A stretch of 23,308 nucleotides of DNA from JAAKFL01 sp964629645 (GTDB taxonomy: Bacteria > Chlamydiota > Chlamydiia > Chlamydiales > SLFE01). Shown here one piece after another: positions 7,921 through 15,157 of the stretch (positions are counted from its first letter, which is position 1; each line of letters opens with the position of its first letter). The notes under the pieces are model-generated. The model was given only the letters and a program-made list of their open reading frames with translations, did not search any database and had not been told where the DNA came from. The DNA lies in contig CAZVSU010000042.1 in the NCBI GenBank assembly GCA_964629645.1, positions 1 through 23,308 of the forward strand. The letters run 5' to 3'. Both the position numbers and the translations under genes were made by a program.

Positions 7921-9099
7921 TTAAGAAAAAATCTCTCTTTTTTTTGCGCGACATGCAGACGCCTGCTCGAGCCACTGGGGACGAGTGCGATAAGTGCTTC
8001 GTGATCGTTGATCATCTGACTCGAGTCGATAGGATGAAGGGAGGTGTGTGAAGTGGCAGCGGTCGGCGCGCTCGTCGAGCTCTTTATTCATCACTTTGAC
8101 AAGGTGGGAGCTTCTGTCTTCTTTTTCCTCGAGGAAATGGGCCATGACGCGGCGCGTCCGGATCAGCAGCGCTTCTTTTTTGATGAGGAAATAGTACGAA
8201 AAATAGATCAGGCCAAAATTGGTGAAAATATTGAGGATCCATTCCGAAAGATGGCCGCTTGACTCTTCGCCTGATTGTGAAAGGAAAACCTCGTCGATGA
8301 CAAGACCAAGCCCTAACAAAAGCAAAAGGGAAGAAAAAAGCATGATCCCTTGGAAAAAGGTGAAGAAGGCACTTTTTTCAAGGGCCTGTCCAAGGCCTCG
8401 CTTGCAGAGGTGGCGATATCCGATGCGCCAGTTTTTTAAGGTATTAAAGGGGGTGATAGATTCCAGCGCTTTGAGTTTTTGGCTTAAAGCCTTGTAATCG
8501 CCTTCAAGAGCCCTGTCCCAATCGAGTGTTCGACACGGGGAGTGGGCGGTGTCAATGGACTGAAAGATTTTGAGGAGCTCTTGCTTGATTTGAAACATGT
8601 TTAAGCTTATGAAACTGCGACGGGCTAGAGTGCGCAAGTCCTGTTCACATATCCGGTATAGTTTGGATAGGTCATCTCCTTCTTTTAAAGCCGCAATTTT
8701 TTTGGCGAGCCGGTCATAAATGCGGGTCACTCGTGCGAGCTGTCCCTGGTTGGCCATCGTTGAGAGGTAGAGCAGGTGTATCACGAGAAAATTCTGGAGG
8801 GGCTGCTGGATCCACTCTCCCCCATGACCAATATCGGAAGGGAGAGGCTCCCCTTCTATGCGCTGTTCAATGCTCCACTTCACAATACGGATTGCACCGT
8901 CGAAAGAAAAATAGGTCGTGAATGTGAAAAGATAGCTGCCAAAAATAGTCCCGGACAAAATTTTGAGTTTTTGCATTAGAGAAGAACGCTCTAACGATGA
9001 ATGGAGTCCTATCCACACATTTTTCCCATAGAAGCTTCCGCTTGTGACCTCAGTCAGTTTTTTTTCGTACTTGGGTACGAGTTCCGTCATCATCGTCAT
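7921..9099 (-). CDS. Hypothetical membrane protein, divergent from mntR
   Basis: Protein of 392 residues that I do not recognise. Hydrophobic segments lie near residues 45-66, 103-116, 245-270 and 285-307; between the second and third is a long charged region (about 120-240) with a short Cys-containing stretch. The C-terminus is basic and rich in Arg and Ser. It has no signal peptide. GGAGG at 9104-9108 is 4 bases before ATG 9099 and 10 bases before the in-frame ATG at 9093, so either may be the true start. The 70-base divergent spacer towards the MntR-type regulator holds an 18-bp palindrome, so metal-dependent control is possible. Topology and function are otherwise unknown; it does not look like MntH or an ABC permease. 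Confidence 0.65.
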   Translation of the reverse strand: MTMMTELVPKYEKKLTEVTSGSFYGKNVWIGLHSSLERSSLMQKLKILSGTIFGSYLFTFTTYFSFDGAIRIVKWSIEQRIEGEPLPSDIGHGGEWIQQPLQNFLVIHLLYLSTMANQGQLARVTRIYDRLAKKIAALKEGDDLSKLYRICEQDLRTLARRSFISLNMFQIKQELLKIFQSIDTAHSPCRTLDWDRALEGDYKALSQKLKALESITPFNTLKNWRIGYRHLCKRGLGQALEKSAFFTFFQGIMLFSSLLLLLGLGLVIDEVFLSQSGEESSGHLSEWILNIFTNFGLIYFSYYFLIKKEALLIRTRRVMAHFLEEKEDRSSHLVKVMNKELDERADRCHFTHLPSSYRLESDDQRSRSTYRTRPQWLEQASACRAKKREIFS

Positions 9100-9115
9100 T
9101 CATCCTCCATGAAAA

Positions 9116-9133
9116 ATGTAGCATAGACTACAT
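9116..9133. promoter_or_regulatory. Palindrome in the divergent mntR/membrane-protein spacer, possible operator
   Basis: ATGTAGCATAGACTACAT reads as ATGTAG, a 6-base centre, then CTACAT, a perfect 6+6 inverted repeat. It is placed between two divergent starts (9099 and 9170). DtxR/MntR proteins bind palindromic operators as dimers, so autoregulation or control of the divergent gene is plausible. It does not obviously match the MntR boxes I remember from other bacteria. Confidence 0.4.
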
Positions 9134-9169
9134 ATTGAAATTTGAACAACAGTTTGCTATGGTTTTGGT

Positions 9170-9589
9170 ATGAAAGATCGTTCACGCCCTTTTATTGCGA
9201 CGCGCCGGCACCACGACCTTGAGATGGCAGAAGATTATACCGAATTGATTGCGGGTTTGATCGAGACAAAAGGTGAAGCGAGGACATGCGAAATTGCGAA
9301 AAGCTTTGGCGTGTCGCATGTAACGGCGATTCGAACCCTGAAACGGCTTCAAGTGCAGGGTTATGTTGAAACGGCGCCCCATCAACCCGTTACCCTCACA
9401 TCAAAAGGACAAAAACTTGCCGCTATGTCAAAAAACCGGCATGAAACCCTACTGGCTTTTCTGCTCAAGCTCGGCGTTTCAAAAAAAGCGGCTGAAATCG
9501 ATGCAGAAGGGATGGAGCATCACATCAGCGCGGAAACGCTAAGGGCCATCACGAAGTTTCTGAACGCAAATGAGGGCGCTTTTTCTTAA
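9170..9589 (+). CDS. mntR: MntR-type manganese-responsive transcriptional regulator (DtxR family)
   Basis: Protein of 139 residues. The N-terminal winged helix-turn-helix spans about residues 20-85 (IAKSFGVSHVTAIRTLKRLQ is the recognition region) and the dimerisation helices follow. By alignment from memory with Bacillus MntR, all six metal ligands are present: Asp22, Glu25, His91, Glu113, Glu116 and His117, the last three within DAEGMEHH. There is no SH3-like third domain, as expected for MntR rather than DtxR/IdeR. The N-terminal extension resembles proteobacterial MntR. No clear Shine-Dalgarno motif precedes the ATG. No manganese transporter gene is in the window, so the regulon must lie elsewhere, apart perhaps from the divergent membrane protein. 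Confidence 0.85.
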   Translation: MKDRSRPFIATRRHHDLEMAEDYTELIAGLIETKGEARTCEIAKSFGVSHVTAIRTLKRLQVQGYVETAPHQPVTLTSKGQKLAAMSKNRHETLLAFLLKLGVSKKAAEIDAEGMEHHISAETLRAITKFLNANEGAFS

Positions 9590-9615
9590 CCCCTGATGGC
9601 GCTGCAATCACCGCT

Positions 9616-10452
9616 TCAGAATGTCTTGAGCGCCGCAACCCCGACATAGTTGTAGCCATAGAGACTGTGAACTTCCAGGCCAGGAGAACCAAAACCCCCC
9701 ACTGCTAATGGGATGTCGAGGGGGCGATTCGATTGGCAACAGGTATAGGTATATGGGGCATCGCCGAAGAGCCTAATATTTTTGCTTTCAAAGAGAAGCG
9801 TATTGATAAAGGCTGCCTCGAGTAGCGTTGGAGCCCTGTAACCCTCTCCATAGTCTGATGCCATCTGTAAAAGTTTATCATTTCGTTTTCCTCGACTCTC
9901 TTTGAGCAGATCCTTTGTCATCAGAACCCAAGCCGTTTTGGGATAGGGACAATCTCCATATTCACCCTTAATTTTCGACCAATAAAAGCGAAAAGCTTTA
10001 TGGGCATTGAGAGCATTCAAAGTGAGAGGATGTCCGTTTATTTTTTCAGGAATCAGGGCGAGAATGTGCGTCTCTTTCTTTTTTTTGTTCAGATGCTGAG
10101 GGTCGTTGCTTTCAAGTTCTTTTAAAAGCTCTTTTGTGAACGGGGGAATTTGACCAATCTCTCCAAGACAACTCCTCACTGTTTCCGGACCAATATAACG
10201 GTTATTTTGTTCAAGTGCGGGTAGAAGAGCCTCAACTGCCGCCGAAATCTGCGGCGGCATGACCTTGGAGTCGGTGGTGATGCGGTTCCATCGTTTACAG
10301 GTGAGGGCGCATCTCGTGAGCCCAGCAAGACGCATGTAGGAAAAAATGGTGACCAGTATCTCATCGGGAAGCGTATTGATCAAAGGTAGGCTGTCACTTT
10401 CACCAGACTTTGAAATCGGCTGATCCAAAGAAAATGTTTTATTTATATACAT
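9616..10452 (-). CDS. F-box domain protein, candidate effector
   Basis: Protein of 278 residues. Residues 27-63 (TLPDEILVTIFSYMRLAGLT, then RCALTCKRWNRI) form a textbook F-box, the eukaryotic motif that binds Skp1 in SCF ubiquitin ligases. The rest is not a recognised substrate-binding repeat, but the C-terminal 80 residues (LLEAAFINTLLF, YTYTCCQSNRP, VGGFGSPGLEVHSLYGY, GVAALKTF) resemble a C-terminal domain that I recall as recurring in proteins of Parachlamydiales and other amoeba symbionts. No signal peptide is present, which fits type III export into the host, where it could recruit the host ubiquitin machinery; export is inferred. No Shine-Dalgarno motif is visible before the ATG. It is convergent with mntR across a 26-base gap. 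Confidence 0.8.
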   Translation of the reverse strand: MYINKTFSLDQPISKSGESDSLPLINTLPDEILVTIFSYMRLAGLTRCALTCKRWNRITTDSKVMPPQISAAVEALLPALEQNNRYIGPETVRSCLGEIGQIPPFTKELLKELESNDPQHLNKKKKETHILALIPEKINGHPLTLNALNAHKAFRFYWSKIKGEYGDCPYPKTAWVLMTKDLLKESRGKRNDKLLQMASDYGEGYRAPTLLEAAFINTLLFESKNIRLFGDAPYTYTCCQSNRPLDIPLAVGGFGSPGLEVHSLYGYNYVGVAALKTF

Positions 10453-10614
10453 GTCAATGTTCTGTTTTTTTTTACTTCATTTTTTCAAAAAAACCGGTTT
10501 TAAGTCAAGAAGTGATATTTTAGGAAACATAGTGCAAGATAAACAAACCTTACTCATGACTGGTCAGGCGTTTCAGGAATGCCTGTCTGATGAGCCGGAG
10601 CTCGGGTTGTGCTG

Positions 10615-12438
10615 TTATTTCTTTTGGCCGGCGCGCTTCCGTTCATTTTCTGTCAGGTGCGTTTTCCTCAGGCGGATCGCATCAGGGGTGACCTCAATGC
10701 ATTCGTCATTGTTGATATAGCCGATCGCCTGTTCGATATTGAACCTGCGGGGAGGGGCCAGTAGAATTTTTTCATCGCTGCCGGAGGCTCTCACATTTGT
10801 GAGCTGTTTTCCTTTGATGATATTGACGATAAGGTCGTTGTCGCGGCTGTGTTCGCCGACGATCATCCCTTCGTACACATCATCGCCTGGCTGGACGAAG
10901 AGCCGGCCGCGATTTTCAAGGTTGAAGCAGGCGTAGCCGTTGGCTTTCCCTTGGGACATGGAGATCATGGCGCCGCTGATGCGGGAGGGAATCTCTCCCT
11001 TATAGGGGGCGTGTTTTTCGTAGGTGGAGGTCAAAATGCCGAGGCCGCGTGTTGTCGTAAGAAATTCATTTCGATAACCCATGAGGCCGCGGGTCGGGAT
11101 TAAAAACTCCATTTCCGTGATCCCTTGCTCGTCCGTTTGAAGGTGCTGCATCTCCCCTTTCTTTTTTGAGAGCTGCTCGATGACCTGTCCGGAATACTCT
11201 TCGGGGACTTCGATGAACACTTTTTCAAGAGGCTCATGCAAAGCGCCGGCAATTTCTTTTGTGATCACTTTCGGCTTGGAGACGCAAAATTCGTAGCCTT
11301 CTCGTCTCATCGCTTCTAAAAGAATGGCGAGGTGGAGCTCACCCCTTCCTGCGACAGTCACACTTTGGTCGTCGTCTTCTGTTGCGGTGATGTGATAGGA
11401 GATGTTGGCCTTTTTTTCCTTCTCCAAGCGGTCTCGCAATTTGTTCATGGTGACATGATCGCCGCTTCGACCGACGAAGGGGCCGCTATTGACCACGACG
11501 TCGACAGACACTGTCGGTTCATCGAGATGAATGGGGGGAAGGGTTTTGGTGTTTTCGGGGGCGCAGAGCGTGTCACCTATCATCACCTCTTCGATCCCCG
11601 AGAGGCACACGATATCGCCAAGGCCGGCTTCTGCCATTTCCACTTTTTGAAGGCCGAGAAACCCTTCTATGTGGGTGATGGTTTTCCTTGAGGTCTCTCC
11701 TTTTGCGTTGATCAGATGAATGTGCTGTCCCTTTTTGACTTGTCCTTCCAGCACGCGGCCGCAGGCCTGTCTTCCCAAAAAGTCGTCGTAAGTGATGCTG
11801 CACGCCTGAAAGAGGAAAGGGTTTTCGACCGAGCCTGTCGGTGCCGGCGTGGTCTCGACAAGGAGGTCGAGGAGGGGGGTGAAATCGGTTTTGGGGTCGT
11901 GCTCATTGATCAGGGCGTAGCCTTGGATGGCCGAGGCGAGACAGTAGGGAAAATCGAGTTGTTCATCGGAAGCGCCGAGTTCGACAAATAAGTCGAAAGT
12001 ATCGTTTAGGACTCGTTCGTGATCGGCGGCGGGGCGGTCGATTTTGTTAATCACAACAAAGGGGCGAAGTCCCATTTTAAGGGATTTCGACAAGACAAAA
12101 CGGGTTTGTGGCATCGGACCGTCTTGGGCATCGACAATCAATATGACTGAGCTGACCATTCCTAAGACCCGTTCCACTTCTCCGGAAAAGTCGGCGTGCC
12201 CAGGGGTGTCGATAAGATTGATTTTGAAATCCTTATATTGAATTGAAGTGTGCTTGGCAAAAATGGTGATGCCGCGCTCTTGCTCCTGATCGTATGAGTC
12301 CATGACCCGTTCCGGGACGACTTGATTGTCGCGAAAGATTTTAGATTGATGGAGAAGTCCATCTAATAGCGTGGTTTTCCCATGGTCGATATGGGCGACG
12401 ATGGCGACGTTGCGAATTTTATCTGGAGAATGAATCAT
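10615..12438 (-). CDS. typA: Ribosome-associated GTPase BipA/TypA
   Basis: Protein of 607 residues, the normal BipA length. The GTPase motifs are intact: AHIDHGKTT (residues 15-23, P-loop), DTPGHADF (G3) and NKIDRP (G4). The elongation-factor-like domain II and EF-G-like domains follow, then the BipA-specific C-terminal region (GLMGYRNEFLTTTRGLG, SRISGAMISMSQGKANGYA). BipA binds the 70S ribosome near the factor site and supports ribosome assembly and stress adaptation. AAGG lies shortly before the ATG. It stands alone, divergent from the 520-residue unknown gene across about 100 bases of AT-rich DNA, with 160 bases of spacer towards the F-box gene downstream. Nothing unusual is visible. Confidence 0.95.
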   Translation of the reverse strand: MIHSPDKIRNVAIVAHIDHGKTTLLDGLLHQSKIFRDNQVVPERVMDSYDQEQERGITIFAKHTSIQYKDFKINLIDTPGHADFSGEVERVLGMVSSVILIVDAQDGPMPQTRFVLSKSLKMGLRPFVVINKIDRPAADHERVLNDTFDLFVELGASDEQLDFPYCLASAIQGYALINEHDPKTDFTPLLDLLVETTPAPTGSVENPFLFQACSITYDDFLGRQACGRVLEGQVKKGQHIHLINAKGETSRKTITHIEGFLGLQKVEMAEAGLGDIVCLSGIEEVMIGDTLCAPENTKTLPPIHLDEPTVSVDVVVNSGPFVGRSGDHVTMNKLRDRLEKEKKANISYHITATEDDDQSVTVAGRGELHLAILLEAMRREGYEFCVSKPKVITKEIAGALHEPLEKVFIEVPEEYSGQVIEQLSKKKGEMQHLQTDEQGITEMEFLIPTRGLMGYRNEFLTTTRGLGILTSTYEKHAPYKGEIPSRISGAMISMSQGKANGYACFNLENRGRLFVQPGDDVYEGMIVGEHSRDNDLIVNIIKGKQLTNVRASGSDEKILLAPPRRFNIEQAIGYINNDECIEVTPDAIRLRKTHLTENERKRAGQKK

Positions 12439-12511
12439 AAGACCTTTTTTTTCTGGAATTTTATCAGAAAGGCTGAATTAAATGAATATAAAATTTTTAA
12501 TTTAAACATGA

Positions 12512-12517
12512 TATAAT
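12512..12517 (+). promoter_or_regulatory. -10-like TATAAT before the duplicated-domain protein gene
   Basis: A consensus TATAAT is 18 bases before the ATG at 12536, in the AT-rich spacer divergent from typA. No good -35 hexamer is at standard spacing. The start region overlaps the ribosome-binding site TTAGGG at 12523-12528, so if this box is used the leader is short. Confidence 0.35.
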
Positions 12518-12535
12518 AGAAGTTAGGGTTTGTTT

Positions 12536-14098
12536 ATGGAAGAGTTCAGCCTGACAAAAAATGTCTTTCTCAGACGATTTCTGCCGAAAGTCGATCAAGT
12601 TACTGCCAAAAAATTTCAAAAATTGGGCCGGGGCAAAAAAGCTCTCATCATCGCCAAAGCGATTTTTTCAAAGCCGGAAAAAAGGCGTCTCGCCCTTGGC
12701 GATATGATTCATAAGGTGACAGAGCTTGCCGAAGAAGCCGAAGACATCGATAAAATTGCCGAAGACACTCTCGCCCTCGAGGAAGAAGAGCTATCGCCTG
12801 AAGAGGAGGAAATTGCCGAAGCATTTGAAAACGAGGGTTTTTCCTTTTCGATTGAGAAAACAGGCCCTCTCGTTTTGGTCGATACAGGGTTGATCATCCC
12901 CGAAAAACAGGGGGGCAGCACTGATGGTTTTTTCAAAGTGGCGTCCCGGGCGGCCTCCCGACTTTCCAAGAGCGGGGGTTCGGATGTGATGCGGTCAGTC
13001 AAACAAAAGCTCGCGAGCAAATCGGTGAGCTTCGGATCAAAGTCCGGGGGACGCGCGGTTTTTTCTCCCAGTTTTCAGCTGTCAGATCAAAGAATCGGTG
13101 CCAAGATTGTCGATTCGTTTTCGGGAAAAGGGGCGGCTGCAAAGCGGGAGTCGGCATCCCTTCAGGTTAATGTTTCCCGCTATAAAGCTTTGGCGCAGGC
13201 GACCGGCCGCCCCATCGCCCTTCATGTCTACTCAAGAGGAATCAAGCCGACCTTCAAAAATCAGGTGATTTTAATTGCCCCAAAAGGGGTTTCCGGAAAG
13301 CCGATGTCAGTGGCAGCGGCAAACGCGCCTCAAAAGATAGCCGGACATGCCACCTCCGCGGGCTCATCGAAAGTTTCAACAAGCCCCAAATTTTCAGGGG
13401 AAGCAAAAAAAACGGTCAAAGCCCTTCCTTGGGCCCGCCTCGTCGCCCCTTTAGCTTTAATGAAAATTGGTCCGGGGCGGCCCCATGCCCGTCCTGTTAT
13501 TCCTAAAGGAATGAAGATGAAGGGGAAAGGAGGCGGAAAGAAGAAAAAAATTAAGCGTTCCGAAAAGGAAACGGGCGAGCGTGTGGAGTTTGAAACGACC
13601 GGAGATATCTTTTCTTCGCAAAAGCAGACCTTTAGCGACATGAGTGTTCCTGCAGCTTTTTTCGATGCGGCCATGATCACTCCGGGCAAAGAGGATGGTT
13701 TTTTTCAAATAGCTGATGAGCTCGGATGCGACTGGTCCAAATTAAGCGAAAGTTTAAAAAATATGGAGATCGACCGCCCGGAAAACGATGAATTCGGAGA
13801 CATCTATGCGGCCCTTTGCACCTTGGACTTTTCATCGCGGCATCTCGATCAAGCCCTGATTGAACAATTTCCCGGAAAAGAAAGGCGCAAAAGTAGGATG
13901 ATCGCCTCGACGGTCGTCAACGTCTTGCGCTACCGCGCCCTTTCTGAGGCGCTGGACCGCCCTGTGAATTTATTTTTTATCAGCAGGGGCGACGAAGGGG
14001 ATGGGCCCTCGTCAATCCCCATTCCTTTCCAAGAGACCCTCCATGAAGGGGGGCTTGAAGTCACGATTCCGACATATCCTAAAAGCTGGGTGGAATAA
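12536..14098 (+). CDS. Hypothetical protein with an internal duplicated domain, candidate effector
   Basis: Protein of 520 residues that I do not recognise. An acidic stretch (about residues 63-100, many Glu) is followed by two copies of a roughly 110-residue unit: copy 1 near 126-235 and copy 2 near 383-485. Each has a GFF motif (131 and 388), then [IL]-[VI]-[DE]-x-F-x-G-K (191 and 441) and VNV-x-RY-[KR]-AL (211 and 461), ending in SRG (233-235 and 483-485); the second half of the unit aligns without gaps at an offset of exactly 250 residues. A Gly/Lys-rich basic linker (325-341) separates the copies. No signal peptide or membrane segment. The frame opens at TTG 12530, but ATG 12536 has TTAGGG seven bases upstream and is the better start. 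Function unknown; effector or nucleic-acid binder are guesses. Confidence 0.65.
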   Translation: MEEFSLTKNVFLRRFLPKVDQVTAKKFQKLGRGKKALIIAKAIFSKPEKRRLALGDMIHKVTELAEEAEDIDKIAEDTLALEEEELSPEEEEIAEAFENEGFSFSIEKTGPLVLVDTGLIIPEKQGGSTDGFFKVASRAASRLSKSGGSDVMRSVKQKLASKSVSFGSKSGGRAVFSPSFQLSDQRIGAKIVDSFSGKGAAAKRESASLQVNVSRYKALAQATGRPIALHVYSRGIKPTFKNQVILIAPKGVSGKPMSVAAANAPQKIAGHATSAGSSKVSTSPKFSGEAKKTVKALPWARLVAPLALMKIGPGRPHARPVIPKGMKMKGKGGGKKKKIKRSEKETGERVEFETTGDIFSSQKQTFSDMSVPAAFFDAAMITPGKEDGFFQIADELGCDWSKLSESLKNMEIDRPENDEFGDIYAALCTLDFSSRHLDQALIEQFPGKERRKSRMIASTVVNVLRYRALSEALDRPVNLFFISRGDEGDGPSSIPIPFQETLHEGGLEVTIPTYPKSWVE

Positions 14099-14103
14099 TC
14101 CAA

Positions 14104-14132
14104 TTGCTTTCTCGATACCCTTTTCTTATAAT
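14104..14132 (+). promoter_or_regulatory. Sigma-70-type promoter of gpsA-nnr
   Basis: TTGCTT at 14104-14109, then a spacer of exactly 17 bases, then consensus TATAAT at 14127-14132. The ATG of gpsA is 26 bases further on. The promoter begins six bases after the stop of the preceding gene, which makes gpsA-nnr an independent two-gene operon. Confidence 0.65.
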
Positions 14133-14158
14133 GGGGTGAGAAAAAATGATGGAATATC

Positions 14159-15157
14159 ATGAAAATTAGTTATTTAGGAACAGGAAGCTGGGGTTTTTGC
14201 CTCGCTCACCTCTTGGCCCAAAAAGGGATGCAGGTCACCTCTTGGTCGATCGATGCCCCCTTAATCGAAACATTAAATCGGTCTCGGGTCCATCCGCTTT
14301 ATCCCGGCATCTACGCCCCTGAAAACCTCTCGTTCACTGCAGAGATGTCTCAAGTGATCGAGGGGGCAGATGTCATTGTGGAGTCGGTCACGACAAGAGG
14401 CCTTCGGCCGGTGCTCAAGGAGCTCAAGAGCCTCGGAGGGCTTCAATGTCCTTTGGTCCTGACCTCTAAGGGAATAGAAATTGAGACCGGCTTAATTCTC
14501 CCCGATATCGCCCTCGATGTGCTCGGAAGCGGCGCGATGCCTTACATAGGGATGATCAGCGGTCCAAGCTTTGCTAAAGAGATCATTTCCGGGCTGCCTA
14601 CCTCTATTGTCGGCACTGCCTACAGGGCCGATGTGATGCATCAAATATGTGAACTTTTTACCACTGAGACGCTTAGAGTCTACCCCAACGCTGACTTCAA
14701 AGGGATAGCTTTGGCAGGGGCCCTGAAGAATATTGTGGCGATTTGCTGCGGAATGGCCGATGAGTTACATATGGGATTTAGCGCCAAGGCGGCTTTAATG
14801 ACCCGCGGCCTCCATGAAATTCGAAAGCTGGCTGTCTCTTTGGGATGCCGCCCCGAAACATTTAGCGGCCTTGCAGGTATGGGCGACCTCAGTATGACGT
14901 GCAGCTCGCCGCTCAGCCGTAATTTTCAATTTGGCCGTTTGATCGCCTCCGGTAAAACGGTGGAAGAGGCGCAAAAAGAGATCGGCACCGTTGTCGAAGG
15001 GTATTATTCTTGTCTTGCCGCTGTTAAACTCAGCGAAGATGCGAAAATTCCCATGCCGATTTCCGAGGGTCTCTACAAACTGCTCCACGGGGAGCTCACG
15101 ATTGACGATGCCCTTCCTTATTTGATGCAGAGGGCGGTAAAAGAGGAACATTTATGA
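14159..15157 (+). CDS. gpsA: NAD(P)-dependent glycerol-3-phosphate dehydrogenase
   Basis: Protein of 332 residues, the normal GpsA length. It reduces dihydroxyacetone phosphate to sn-glycerol 3-phosphate, the backbone of phospholipids, in the cytoplasm. The Rossmann motif is GTGSWG (residues 7-12); SKG (103-105, with Lys104), SGPSFA (134-139), and GALKN with Lys190 match the substrate-binding and catalytic segments, and GLAGMGDLSMTC with PLSRN follows as in the family. A weak GATGGA motif lies before the ATG. The 3' end overlaps nnr as ATGA, implying translational coupling. The pairing with nnr may be simple operon economy; both enzymes deal with nicotinamide dinucleotides. Confidence 0.95.
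   Translation: MKISYLGTGSWGFCLAHLLAQKGMQVTSWSIDAPLIETLNRSRVHPLYPGIYAPENLSFTAEMSQVIEGADVIVESVTTRGLRPVLKELKSLGGLQCPLVLTSKGIEIETGLILPDIALDVLGSGAMPYIGMISGPSFAKEIISGLPTSIVGTAYRADVMHQICELFTTETLRVYPNADFKGIALAGALKNIVAICCGMADELHMGFSAKAALMTRGLHEIRKLAVSLGCRPETFSGLAGMGDLSMTCSSPLSRNFQFGRLIASGKTVEEAQKEIGTVVEGYYSCLAAVKLSEDAKIPMPISEGLYKLLHGELTIDDALPYLMQRAVKEEHL

Noticed and set aside
10560..10585. Terminator after typA
   Set aside because: A six-pair stem with a nine-base loop and no T-run on the minus strand; too weak to call.
11332..11691. Open frame antisense to typA, 119 codons
   Set aside because: A mirror frame of a strongly biased conserved gene; typA is certain.
13330..13689. Open frame antisense to the 520-residue protein gene, 119 codons
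   Set aside because: The sense frame shows an internal protein-level duplication, a ribosome-binding site and a promoter-like box; the antisense frame shows none of these.
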